A stretch of DNA of 37,170 nt from a virus. The notes below the pieces were generated by a model that saw nothing but the letters and a program-made list of their open reading frames with translations, ran no database searches and had not been told where the DNA came from. Made by a program: the position numbers and the translations under genes. Shown here piece after piece: positions 9,075 to 16,750 of this stretch; positions within the stretch are counted from its first letter, which is position 1; the number at the start of each line of letters is the position of its first letter. The stretch lies in IMG/VR virus record IMGVR_UViG_3300009137_000103, positions 1 to 37,170 of that record; one strand, given 5' to 3'.

Positions 9075-9491
9075 TTACGCCGCCGGATTACCCGCTTCGG
9101 TGACGATCACTTCCACGAGACTCGCGGCCGTGTCGGACTGGAACCGCAGCTTCGGATAACCGCCCGACTGGGCCGGCATGCGCACCGGCCCCCACGGTTC
9201 GCCTGGGAGCATGATACCGGCGTCAGTGTCCGTGGGCGTGACGTCCTTGCGAAGTTTGACGGTCACGAAGTTCGCCGAAGCCCGGTTGATCAGCAGGACG
9301 CAGTACTGTTTGGTCAAATCCACGTCCCCGGTCGCGACGTCTTCCGCGGCTCCGTTACCAACGGACTGCAGATCATGATGCATCACGGAGAGCGCGGCTT
9401 CCATCGTCTGCACCTTCGTCGTTACCAGTGGGCCGACTGACACGTTGTTCTTCGTCGCCTTCAGCGACGCGATGAATGTGATTTCGTTCAT
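9075..9491 (-). CDS. Tail-associated protein, 138 aa
   Basis: The start MNEITFIASLKATKNN lies 20 bp after the preceding gene. It is a beta-rich protein with no signal peptide and ends IVTEAGNPAA. Its place between a tail tube candidate and the chaperone-position gene suggests a virion protein, for example a tube or minor tail subunit. The residues are low in Cys and rich in Thr/Val, as in tail-tube proteins. Family not recognised. Confidence 0.55.
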   Translation of the reverse strand: MNEITFIASLKATKNNVSVGPLVTTKVQTMEAALSVMHHDLQSVGNGAAEDVATGDVDLTKQYCVLLINRASANFVTVKLRKDVTPTDTDAGIMLPGEPWGPVRMPAQSGGYPKLRFQSDTAASLVEVIVTEAGNPAA

Positions 9492-9511
9492 TTTTCTGTT
9501 TGGGTTTGGGG

Positions 9512-9952
9512 TTATCCGTTGACCAGGGCCAGGGCGGTCGGCCCAGCGGCGCCGACCTTCTGCCAGAGGTTGAGCGTGAACCGGTGATACGCGCCATTGG
9601 CGCCGTTGTAGCGGCCGCCTTCGTAGTTCCAACTGCCGTCCAGATCGGCGATGCCGCTCTGATCGATCGTCACCAGGCCGAACATGTCTGCCGGCAGGTT
9701 GGTCTTCGCGAGCGCTTCGGCCTCAGTATCGCCAGTGAAGATGACTTCCACCGATGCGGTCCGAACGCGATTGTGGCCCGCGCGTCCGATGATGTTGCCG
9801 CGGCCATCCATGAAATCCTGTTTGGTGAAGTCGTCTGTGAGATCGTGGCTTTGCGGCACATTGGCCGACACTACCACGCCGTCGTAAGCGAGCGTCGCCT
9901 TCACGCCGAAAGCGGCGGCGGCGCCGATGAGTCTCAGTGTTGGTATTGACAT
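9512..9952 (-). CDS. Tail tube candidate, 146 aa
   Basis: A beta-rich protein of 146 aa starting MSIPTLRLIGAAAAFGVKAT, with alternating hydrophobic strands and Gly-rich turns (for example DGSWNYEGGRYNGANG). Position and size fit a siphovirus major tail protein or a second tube protein. No family is certain. The upstream spacer is filled by an R2 repeat. Confidence 0.5.
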   Translation of the reverse strand: MSIPTLRLIGAAAAFGVKATLAYDGVVVSANVPQSHDLTDDFTKQDFMDGRGNIIGRAGHNRVRTASVEVIFTGDTEAEALAKTNLPADMFGLVTIDQSGIADLDGSWNYEGGRYNGANGAYHRFTLNLWQKVGAAGPTALALVNG

Positions 9953-9972
9953 GTTTTTCCTTTCGGTTTGTT

Positions 9973-10043
9973 TGAACAGGAGGCAACGGAGAGAACAGAG
10001 AGTTTGAGGGTCTTACTCCGTTTCCTCTGTTTGCTCATGTTCA
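9973..10043. repeat. R2 palindromic repeat, copy a
   Basis: The element begins GAACAGGAGGCAACGGAG and ends CTGTTTGCTCATGTTC, an imperfect inverted repeat of about 70 bp. Read on the minus strand it encodes a hydrophobic stretch with a lipobox-like end (LSVLSVASC), but no gene is evident here. Confidence 0.8.
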
Positions 10044-10055
10044 AGGTTTTTTGGT

Positions 10056-10547
10056 TCATTCGATTTCTTCTACGCGGATGATTGTGTTGGTCTGGAAAGT
10101 GACGTCCCATTCCACTGCCTCTTTGAAGGCGGCGCCCGCTTCGGCCGGCGGCGGAGCGACGGGCTCGGCGCCCTGGAGAATGAAGCGCGTCCATGGTCCG
10201 GTCTGCCAGCCATCGAGCAACCCGGTGCTGGCGGCCGCCAGGTCAGATGCGCGCACATTCGAGCCGGTTGAGCTGCGATTTTTTATCGTGTTTTCCGCGA
10301 TGGCGATCACGATCGTCACCACGATTTCACCGGTCCGTTCGCCTTTGGCGATCTTCGGGGTCAGGACAGCCAGGCCGATGCCGACCTTGCTCAGCCGTTG
10401 ATTGAGCGCAGCCAGCACGTCGCCGATGTCTTCGGTCAGGATCTCCAATCCTTCACGTCCGGTGAATTGGTCTATTGCCTTCAGGCGCTTGGCGGTCTCA
10501 GCCTGCAGGCTGGTGATCAAGTTGAAACCTTGGATTGGATCGCTCAT
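10056..10547 (-). CDS. Tail completion/terminator-like protein, 163 aa
   Basis: The start is taken at MSDPIQGFNLIT because a longer frame runs into an R1 repeat. It has a helical N-terminal half, then a strand-rich core (GEIVVTIVIAIAENT). Small proteins between the gpG-like protein and the tube gene usually join head and tail or terminate tail polymerisation. The assignment is positional; the sequence alone does not fix the family. Confidence 0.5.
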   Translation of the reverse strand: MSDPIQGFNLITSLQAETAKRLKAIDQFTGREGLEILTEDIGDVLAALNQRLSKVGIGLAVLTPKIAKGERTGEIVVTIVIAIAENTIKNRSSTGSNVRASDLAAASTGLLDGWQTGPWTRFILQGAEPVAPPPAEAGAAFKEAVEWDVTFQTNTIIRVEEIE

Positions 10548-10561
10548 TTCAGGAACGGAGG

Positions 10562-10632
10562 CTTCACGCGAATTGTCGCGAATTGTCGCGAACATCCAGA
10601 TTCGCGTTCATTAGCGTGAATTCGCGTAAAAA
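10562..10632. repeat. R1 palindromic repeat, copy b
   Basis: The same family as the copy at 8996, with the GAATTGTCGCG unit doubled at the left. It fills the spacer before the tail completion gene. Confidence 0.85.
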
Positions 10633-10650
10633 GGTTCGGTGAGTTAGCGT

Positions 10651-11211
10651 TCACGCCAGGCCCTTTCTCAGGAGGAATTCATCGGTGGTTTTGATCAGTT
10701 CGGCGTTGATCTTCTCGTCGGGCGGCAAGGCCGTGGGATCTTTCGGATGCTGGACGCTCTTGTACAACTTCCAGAGCACAACCAGCGCCCCGCCTTCTTT
10801 GATCGCGAGCTTGTTCGTGCCTTTGATCTTGAATACGCCAGGGATCAGATGCGCGCTCGGGCGCGTGCCGGCCACGCGCGGGTCCACGGGCACGGCCAAT
10901 GCCTGCGCTTCCTTCGGATAGATCGGGCCACCCTCAAGCCGTTTGATGAAGCGCGGATCGGCGATGGTGACGGTCGCTTCGCTGTCCGTCGCGCCGGTGA
11001 ATGCGGTTGCGTTGCGGATCTGCGCCCAGAGATGGCCTTTGGGCCAGCCGGCGCGTTTGGGCGGTTCAGCTTCCTTGTTGCGGAAATGGGTGCGCAGGAT
11101 GCCTTCGACTTTTTTGCCCAGCACAGTCAGCAGTGGCCGCGGCGGATCGACCTTGCGGATCATCTCGCGCAGCTCTGGGCTCGCGGTGTCTTTGATGATG
11201 GTGACGGGCAT
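10651..11211 (-). CDS. Mu gpG-like virion morphogenesis protein
   Basis: A 186-aa basic protein. Its pattern of a helical N-terminus, a middle with strand-rich DSEATVTIADPRFIKRLEGG, and an end rich in charged helix with HPKDPTALPPDE resembles gpG-type tail-completion or neck proteins of Mu-like phages. It lies next to the gpF-like head gene, as G follows F in Mu. Moderate confidence on family, good confidence that it is a neck or tail-completion protein. Confidence 0.55.
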   Translation of the reverse strand: MPVTIIKDTASPELREMIRKVDPPRPLLTVLGKKVEGILRTHFRNKEAEPPKRAGWPKGHLWAQIRNATAFTGATDSEATVTIADPRFIKRLEGGPIYPKEAQALAVPVDPRVAGTRPSAHLIPGVFKIKGTNKLAIKEGGALVVLWKLYKSVQHPKDPTALPPDEKINAELIKTTDEFLLRKGLA

Positions 11212-11219
11212 GGGGGATT

Positions 11220-11294
11220 TTTACGCGAATTGTCCCCCGACATCGGATGTCGTGGGCCCCAGCTTCGCGTTAATTGGCGTCAATTCGCGTAAAG
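11220..11294. repeat. R1 palindromic repeat, copy c, with nested R3
   Basis: An R1 element whose centre is replaced by an R3 palindrome at 11234-11256, so one repeat family has inserted into another, or the two have recombined. It lies in the spacer between the gpF-like and gpG-like genes. Confidence 0.8.
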
Positions 11295-11300
11295 GCTTTT

Positions 11301-12107
11301 TCATGTTTCCTTCCACTCCGCGGTATCGCCTTCGATCTTCACGCGGTCGCCGAACCATTGGCTAAGTTTGCCGGCGAGGTCCTCGCCCAGGCTCGACACG
11401 TCCGCGTTGAGGTTTTTGTTGAAATCTGCGTCCTGGGCGAGCGGTTGTTGATCAGGGGCGATTACGCCCAGCGCTTCTGCCTGGTCGCGATCGATATCTT
11501 CAAGGCCCATCCCGCTGCCGAAATCGAACGGGGGCCAGGGCCGGCCGAATCGGCTGAGCTTGGTCCAGACCGGATCGTTTTTCAGCGCGATCATCCTGCC
11601 GTCGAAGAAGCGGCCGCCGGCCTCCTGCCAGCGCGCGGGCCAATCCTCACGCGGCATGCGGCGGGATTCGATGCGGAGAAATTCCTGAGCCGGGAACGCA
11701 TCGAGCAGCTCGGGGTCCTGGCCGATCTTCCAGCGGCCGAACTCGCCGGCGTCCTGAGTCTGGAAATCGTAGATCAACTCCAGCCGGCGCCGACTGGTGA
11801 TGTCGGTGATGTCGCCGGTATCGCCTTCGACCGCGCCGATGGCGTCGCGCATCTCGGACACGAATTTGGACTTGTCCATGAGCGCGCGTTCCGGATTATC
11901 CCGGCCGAGCGTGGCCCATTCATTGAGCTTGTCCTGCAACGTTTGGACGGTGCGCAGATCATCGATGCCGGCGGAGAAGAAAGCTCGATCGCGGATGGCC
12001 ACGGGGACGTCAGCCCAATCCGCGGTGCGCAGCTTGGAAGCGATCGCGGTTTTGGTGCCTAGCCGATCCACGGCTTGCGCGATTGGGTTGGTGATGAGTT
12101 CAGGCAT
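11301..12107 (-). CDS. Mu gpF-like head morphogenesis protein
   Basis: A 268-aa protein. The block RFGRPWPPFDFGSGMG followed by an Asp/Glu-rich helix is the kind of sequence I associate with the C-terminal part of phage head morphogenesis (minor head) proteins of the gpF/SPP1 gp7 group, which help head assembly and DNA ejection. In Mu this gene follows the portal; here it has moved downstream of the capsid and fibre genes. Start MPELITNPIAQAVDRL. Confidence 0.6.
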   Translation of the reverse strand: MPELITNPIAQAVDRLGTKTAIASKLRTADWADVPVAIRDRAFFSAGIDDLRTVQTLQDKLNEWATLGRDNPERALMDKSKFVSEMRDAIGAVEGDTGDITDITSRRRLELIYDFQTQDAGEFGRWKIGQDPELLDAFPAQEFLRIESRRMPREDWPARWQEAGGRFFDGRMIALKNDPVWTKLSRFGRPWPPFDFGSGMGLEDIDRDQAEALGVIAPDQQPLAQDADFNKNLNADVSSLGEDLAGKLSQWFGDRVKIEGDTAEWKET

Positions 12108-12120
12108 TGGGATCTGGGGC

Positions 12121-12134
12121 TTTACGCGAATTTG
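12121..12134. repeat. R1 half copy
   Basis: Only the left end TTTACGCGAATTT of an R1 element remains, directly at the 3' end of the 290-aa fibre gene. It may be a truncated element. Confidence 0.6.
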
Positions 12135-12135
12135 C

Positions 12136-13008
12136 TCATGGTATGATGGCGCGGTTCATGTCCGATTGGTATTGTTGAACGCCGTGATAATAAAATGTTT
12201 GTCGGGTTGGCGGAATGGCTGTGCCAAAGGTGTAATAACTGAGAGTCCTGCTCGTGGGACTATTCAACGAACCCGATGCATTGATCCCGTGAACGAACTG
12301 GGAATTGCCGTCGATGGCTGGTGTGGTCCCAACGTCCGTGCTACTACTCAATATGGATGAGCCATTCTTGTAGAGTGTGCGGCTTGATTGCCCGTTCTTC
12401 ACTGCAAGATAAAATCCGGTGCGCGGCGATGCATCGGCAGCACTGATTTGAGAAGCAGCGTCGTCATAATACATGTAACAGTTGCCATCTATCCAACCCA
12501 TGAGGAAATAGTTGACGAATCCGCCTGCTGCCGTGCTACCAATTATTCCGCCAACCTCCGCCTTGTTCGTCCGCACGTAAACACCCTGGTGAATATTGGT
12601 TGCCGTGCAATAGGCGCTTGACGCAACACCAGTGCCGAGGAACTTCGTAAGACCATCCCCAGTTAGCCCCGTCGTCTCACTGTAATCCGCCGCCACGAAA
12701 GCTGTGAACGTATCCGTCGTGTTTCCCAATGCGGAGCCACCAGGATACTTATTGATGAGCGGGCAAACGAGTGCGTTAGTCGTATTGCCAGCGTACGCCC
12801 CTGCTCTCGCAATTCGCTGGCGCAAATCATGTGTCTTGGTAAAGATGACAAGGCGCGTGGCTGCGTTATAGGAATGTGCGGATACCGTACCGCCGTTTGC
12901 CGGGACACGTATCTTGGCCCAGTTATAGGCGTCTGAATCCCAGGCGTTGAAAAATCCGAATGCTTGTGCGTTCAGATGGCAGACGAGTAGGAGAGCGAAG
13001 GATTTCAT
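12136..13008 (-). CDS. Fibre-like exported protein, LamG-type beta fold likely
   Basis: A 290-aa protein with an ATGA overlap with the upstream 712-aa gene. The N-terminus (MKSFALLLVCHLNAQA) looks like a Sec signal peptide with cleavage after AQA. The rest is a Ser/Thr/Asn/Gly/Tyr-rich beta protein with an arrangement like concanavalin/LamG folds (FTAFVAADYS ... FYLAVKNGQSS). Paired with the long repeat protein upstream, it could be the receptor-binding tip of a fibre. Base composition is visibly lower in GC than its neighbours, suggesting recent exchange. A signal peptide is unusual for a phage fibre. Confidence 0.6.
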   Translation of the reverse strand: MKSFALLLVCHLNAQAFGFFNAWDSDAYNWAKIRVPANGGTVSAHSYNAATRLVIFTKTHDLRQRIARAGAYAGNTTNALVCPLINKYPGGSALGNTTDTFTAFVAADYSETTGLTGDGLTKFLGTGVASSAYCTATNIHQGVYVRTNKAEVGGIIGSTAAGGFVNYFLMGWIDGNCYMYYDDAASQISAADASPRTGFYLAVKNGQSSRTLYKNGSSILSSSTDVGTTPAIDGNSQFVHGINASGSLNSPTSRTLSYYTFGTAIPPTRQTFYYHGVQQYQSDMNRAIIP

Positions 13009-15143
13009 TTGTGCAGATTGCCAGCCATCGTACCGTGAACGAGTGAGTTGGTGAAGGCGCTCGTGATGAACTCGAAGTAGGAGACAGCGTTCGCGTTAGT
13101 ATCCGCTATGGGCATATCTCCACCCGCCCAGCTAAAGGCTGCGTTGGTGAAAGTCAACGCCCATGTTCCGGTAGAATCCTGCTGCACTTCCAAATGAACC
13201 TTCTTCGGATAGGCTGGAATATTAGATGGTGCTGGCATTTGCGCTGTGTTGGTCAGGCTGAGCTTGAACCATGCATCACGCGTGTCGCCGAGCGAGAGGT
13301 CCATTGCAGTCAAATTAGTCCCACTGTAGGTAACTGTATTCCACGAGAGTGTTGAGTGGTTAGCCTGCATGTTCGTGCTTGCTCCGATGGCCCAGACGAT
13401 GTCGGCAGTATCCTTGAAGTTCGGATTTGAGACGCTGGTGCCATTTTGATAAACACTCGTCCCGCCACCAGCCGCAGCCGCATAAGATGGATCGGCCCCA
13501 CTGCCACCAGACGTCAGAACGTATCCAGATGTGCCTGGTGTCAAAGCAGCCCAACCACTTGCTCCGCGATATAGAATTGAACCGCGAGTACTTCCGATCC
13601 AGTCAAGAATCTGCGTTCCAGTTACTTCCTCCGGATCGCCTGAGCCTGCCGTGTTACGCCCGATGGCCCTAGCCGTGGCGCTAATGTTCTGCATCTTCGC
13701 ATAAGTGACCGCGTCGTTAGCGATGGTGGCCGCTGTACCGGATGTCGTGACATCTCCCGTCAACGCCTGCACGTTGGCGGTCCAGTTTGACGTGCCGTTG
13801 AAGGCCCACTTCAACGTCGCCGTGTCCTGGATGTTCGCCTCCGGCGCGGTGTTCGTCGCGTTGATGTGGAGGGCGGGAACATTCTTGCCAGCGACCTTGA
13901 CCGTCGTCGCGTTAATCACGGTCGTGTTGATGTTCGTGATCGTCGCCTGATCGATGTTCGTGGTCCACGTCGGCACGCCGTTGGAGATCACCATGATGAA
14001 GCCCTCCGGGCCTTTGGGCAGCCGCGTGAAGTTGGTGCCGTCGTACCAGAATAGATCGCCCGCCACGCCGGTGATGTTGCTCAGATCCTTGACCAGTGTC
14101 GGCAGCCGGTTCGACGAGACCGTCCCGCTCGTCAGGTCTGAGGCGCTGCGCGTGGCCAGGTCAGCCAGGCTGCTGCCGGTCTTGTCGATCTTGGACCACC
14201 CGATCGCCGCCGAGCTGCTCACCTGCGCGTCTGCGACTTGAGCATAGCTCTGGTCTCCGCGCAGGAAGGTAGTGCTGTTGGCCGTGCCGCTGCCGAGCCT
14301 TGCCGTGGCCACAGTGCCACTGGACAGGTCCGAAGCGCTGCGCGTGGCCAGGTCAGCCAGGCTGCTGCCGGTCTTGTCGATCTTCGACCAGCCGATTGCC
14401 GCGCCGGAGGCCACCTGCGCGTCGGCCACCTGCTTGTAGGTCTGATCGCCGCTCAGGAAAGTCGTGCTGTTGGCCGTGCCGCTGCCGAGCCGCGCCGTCG
14501 CCATTGTGCCGCTGGTGACCTTAGAAGCGCTGAGTGCCATTACATTGGCCGACGCGTTTGTGCCGGACAGGCCGAATGCAATCTCAGACGTGTCCTGGAA
14601 ATTCAAAATCGGCGTGTTGGTTCCGTTGATGCTTGCCGAGCTGACATTGTATCCGTTACGAGTGAGTGAGGACGAAAAAGCGCCCCCGACAGCAGTAATC
14701 AACCCGATGCCTGAAAACGTCGCATTGCCAGTCGCGGCCTCCAGCGAGATTGTTGTTCCAAATCCGCCACTATGCAGATCAAGGCTCTTTGTCGAGTTGT
14801 TCCATTGAAGGCCAATGTCAAAGCCGATCGTGTTTGTGCCGGTTGAGAAAGGGATTCGATTGGCGAAGTAAGCCGCGCTTTGGCCGAAGTGGATTTGGCC
14901 TCCAGACTTGACGATGCCGCGACCGACGCCTATCGCGTCGCTGAGTGCGGCGGAGTTCGACGGCCAGAAATTCAGCGGCGCGACAACCTGGCCGTTTGTA
15001 TCGGCACTGACGCTGCGGATCTGGGCAACGGCGCTGCAGGCGGTCTGCAGGAGGAAGAAACTGAACAGGAGGGAACGGAGAAAACCGAGGGTGCGCTTCT
15101 CTGCCTCTGTTCTCTCTGTTTGCTCCTGTTGAATTAGGTTCAT
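13005..15143 (-). CDS. Long repeat-containing fibre-like protein, 712 aa
   Basis: It starts with an ATGA overlap with the 145-aa gene. The first about 40 residues (after MNLIQQEQTERTEAEKR) include a hydrophobic segment LRSLLFSFFLLQTACSAVAQ, a signal-peptide-like region with possible cleavage after VAQ, and are partly coded by an R2 repeat. The body is Ser/Thr/Gly/Asn-rich with two near-identical 64-aa repeats (SGTVATARLGSGTANSTTF type) and phrases like TGTQILDWIGSTRGSILYRG, common in tail-fibre or collar proteins. The C-terminal 120 residues look like a beta-sandwich head. Function inferred: fibre shaft. Confidence 0.7.
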   Translation of the reverse strand: MNLIQQEQTERTEAEKRTLGFLRSLLFSFFLLQTACSAVAQIRSVSADTNGQVVAPLNFWPSNSAALSDAIGVGRGIVKSGGQIHFGQSAAYFANRIPFSTGTNTIGFDIGLQWNNSTKSLDLHSGGFGTTISLEAATGNATFSGIGLITAVGGAFSSSLTRNGYNVSSASINGTNTPILNFQDTSEIAFGLSGTNASANVMALSASKVTSGTMATARLGSGTANSTTFLSGDQTYKQVADAQVASGAAIGWSKIDKTGSSLADLATRSASDLSSGTVATARLGSGTANSTTFLRGDQSYAQVADAQVSSSAAIGWSKIDKTGSSLADLATRSASDLTSGTVSSNRLPTLVKDLSNITGVAGDLFWYDGTNFTRLPKGPEGFIMVISNGVPTWTTNIDQATITNINTTVINATTVKVAGKNVPALHINATNTAPEANIQDTATLKWAFNGTSNWTANVQALTGDVTTSGTAATIANDAVTYAKMQNISATARAIGRNTAGSGDPEEVTGTQILDWIGSTRGSILYRGASGWAALTPGTSGYVLTSGGSGADPSYAAAAGGGTSVYQNGTSVSNPNFKDTADIVWAIGASTNMQANHSTLSWNTVTYSGTNLTAMDLSLGDTRDAWFKLSLTNTAQMPAPSNIPAYPKKVHLEVQQDSTGTWALTFTNAAFSWAGGDMPIADTNANAVSYFEFITSAFTNSLVHGTMAGNLHK
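14143..14526. repeat. Two tandem 192-bp coding repeats
   Basis: Two adjacent near-identical 192-bp units within the 712-aa fibre gene (64 codons each; about 14143-14334 and 14335-14526). Such units lengthen fibre shafts and can change in copy number by recombination. Confidence 0.85.
15061..15132. repeat. R2 palindromic repeat, copy b, in the 5' end of a gene
   Basis: An R2 element beginning GAACAGGAGGGAACGGAG and ending CTCCTGTTGAA. It covers codons about 5-28 of the 712-aa protein and encodes the hydrophobic core of its predicted signal peptide. Confidence 0.8.
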
Positions 15144-15577
15144 GCTTCTCCTGGGATGGCGATGTCGAATTGTTCCATGCCAGCCGGGCCGATCAGGCGG
15201 ATGGTGTGCCAGAGGCCGGTGTCGATGTTCTTGAGCTGGAGATAGCCGCTTTTGATCCGGAAGTTCTGGCCCACTTGCGTGATGGTCGGGGACACAAACT
15301 CCGGCGCTTCCATGAGTGTCGTGATGTCCGCTTCATCGGGGCTGTCCGGGACTGTGATGCGGAATTCGTCGCGCGGATTGTTCCCGACGCTGACCAGATA
15401 AACGCCTTGCTCGAGCTCCACGCTGATCTGGCCGTCGTCATCGGTGACGGTGCTCACGACGATGGCGGTGAGCACGCCGAGGGCGTCGGGCTGCGGATTG
15501 GACTCGGGCAGGAACCGCACGCGGACCTTGGCACGCAGGGCGTCCATGGCATCGCGGAATGTGCCGATCACTGTCAT
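15140..15577 (-). CDS. Virion-associated protein with transthyretin-like middle, 145 aa
   Basis: Residues about 40-85 (STVTDDDGQISVELEQG then YLVSVG) look like a small prealbumin/carboxypeptidase-regulatory-type beta sandwich, common in phage decoration and fibre-anchor proteins. The C-terminal part (YLQLKNIDTGLWHTIRLIG) is a second beta unit. The gene is coupled by ATGA overlap to the fibre gene, so it may be a collar or fibre-attachment protein. No named family is certain. Confidence 0.55.
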   Translation of the reverse strand: MTVIGTFRDAMDALRAKVRVRFLPESNPQPDALGVLTAIVVSTVTDDDGQISVELEQGVYLVSVGNNPRDEFRITVPDSPDEADITTLMEAPEFVSPTITQVGQNFRIKSGYLQLKNIDTGLWHTIRLIGPAGMEQFDIAIPGEA

Positions 15578-15586
15578 TTACGATTT

Positions 15587-15682
15587 CCCCGACACCGATG
15601 TCGGGGAGTTGGAGCGCGGCTCTGTGAGCCGCAGCGTTGTGGCTCGGTGGCGATGATGCTGCGGGTCACAGACCCGCGCTCC
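15587..15682. repeat. R3 and R4 repeats between late genes
   Basis: An R3 palindrome (15587-15606) is followed by a full R4 element (15611-15682). R4 starts GGAGCGCGGCTCTGTGAGCC and ends with its near complement GGGTCACAGACCCGCGCTCC. Confidence 0.85.
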
Positions 15683-15691
15683 GGAGCAAAT

Positions 15692-16114
15692 TCAGACGCC
15701 ATCTTGGTCGCCTGGCTGGAACTGGTTGGCCTTCTCTTCCACCGATGGCTTTTGCGGTTGCACAATGTCACCGGATGAATCGCTCACGGCCGATTCGCCT
15801 TTGGCAACGCCTTTGAGGAATTTCTCCGCATCGTCGGCGGCGGGCTTGCGTTGGTCCTGGCTGGCGGTCTGGACGCGTTTGCAGAGTCGATAGATCGCGA
15901 TGTCAACGGCGGCGTTGAGCACTTCGGGCGGCAGCCCAGCGGCATCGAGCGGGACTTGTTTGCCCACAAAGCCGCGCACGTAATCGGTCGTGCGCGCCAG
16001 AATGCCCGGCAACGGATCGGCCTGTGAATCGGCGACGATCTCGCGGTATTTTTCGACCTCGGCGTTATTCAGTTCGTCGAGGACTTGGGCGTCGGTGAGG
16101 AGGAGCCAAGCCAT
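15692..16114 (-). CDS. Mu gp36-like head-tail connector (DUF1320-type)
   Basis: A 140-aa protein starting MAWLLLTDAQVLDELNNAEV. The block of an N-terminal helix, then LARTTDYVRGFVG and LPPEVLNAAVDIAIYRLCKR, matches the layout of DUF1320 proteins such as Mu gp36, which sit at the head-tail neck. It follows the capsid genes as in Mu. The last 30 residues are acidic and Gln-rich and probably disordered. Confidence 0.75.
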   Translation of the reverse strand: MAWLLLTDAQVLDELNNAEVEKYREIVADSQADPLPGILARTTDYVRGFVGKQVPLDAAGLPPEVLNAAVDIAIYRLCKRVQTASQDQRKPAADDAEKFLKGVAKGESAVSDSSGDIVQPQKPSVEEKANQFQPGDQDGV

Positions 16115-16140
16115 GCAGATTCAGAGTTCGGGTTTTTGCG

Positions 16141-16208
16141 GGAGCGCGGCTCTGTGAGCCGCAGCATGTCGGCGAGCGCGCTTGCTGCGGGTCACAGACC
16201 CGCGCTCC
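16141..16208. repeat. R4 palindromic repeat
   Basis: A full R4 element of 68 bp, nearly the same as the copy at 15611. It lies in the spacer between the gp36-like gene and the exported 158-aa gene. Confidence 0.85.
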
Positions 16209-16217
16209 GTGAGTTCT

Positions 16218-16694
16218 TTAATTGTGCACCGACCAACTGATGCTGTTGGTGATGATGTTGGTGTTCGCCGTAACGATCGTGCCCAGGCGCCAATACAACA
16301 CATTGTTCAACGTCGCGGGCGGGAAGTTCGTGAACGCGATGTAGTTGGTCCCGACCGCCACCAGGTTTACCGTGAGGCTGAAGGGCGTGGCGGAGGCCCA
16401 ATTGGTATTGTCGTTGGACACCTCGAAGTTGAGCGTGGCCACGTTGGTGACCGCAGCCGGTTTCAACTGTGCCAGAATTCCCAAGCCGCGATCTTTGCGC
16501 ACGAGCACACCGGTCGAGTTGACGGTGTAGGTCGTGGCCGCGGCCAGCGGGCTGGTGGTCGTGATGGTGCCGCCGGTGGTGGGATTGACTTGCGCGTGCA
16601 CGGGCAGCGGGTCCGGCACGAACGGGAGCAACGCGAGCAATGCAAGCGCTGAGACAATCAGCAGCACGATCGGATTTCTGAGGAGTGTTTTCAT
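16218..16694 (-). CDS. Exported or membrane-anchored protein beside the capsid gene
   Basis: A 158-aa protein starting MKTLLRNPIVLLIVSALALL, a clear signal peptide or N-terminal anchor, with possible cleavage at VHAQ (residues 32-35). The mature part is Thr/Asn/Val-rich with a beta-sandwich look (TYTVNSTGVLV ... NTNWASATPFSL). It follows the major capsid gene in the late unit. An export signal on a protein coded among head genes is unexpected; it may be a surface or superinfection-exclusion protein, or a decoration protein with a hydrophobic N-terminus. Confidence 0.6.
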   Translation of the reverse strand: MKTLLRNPIVLLIVSALALLALLPFVPDPLPVHAQVNPTTGGTITTTSPLAAATTYTVNSTGVLVRKDRGLGILAQLKPAAVTNVATLNFEVSNDNTNWASATPFSLTVNLVAVGTNYIAFTNFPPATLNNVLYWRLGTIVTANTNIITNSISWSVHN

Positions 16695-16719
16695 GTGGTC
16701 GTTTGATTTGGTTGGTCTG

Positions 16720-16740
16720 CCCCGACATACGATGTCGGGG
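16720..16740. repeat. R3 palindrome with shared tail
   Basis: A 21-bp R3 palindrome followed by CAGCACCTTG, the same 10-base tail as the copy at 20943, so the repeat unit is longer than the palindrome. Confidence 0.8.
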
Positions 16741-16750
16741 CAGCACCTTG

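Noticed and set aside
9934-10194. Minus-strand frame ending in a lipobox-like peptide
   Set aside because: It is only the translation of an R2 repeat with no following domain and overlaps the starts of real genes.
16192-16746. 184-codon minus-strand frame overlapping the exported protein gene
   Set aside because: His/Gln/Arg-rich frame-shifted shadow; the overlapping frame has a good signal peptide and beta-rich body.
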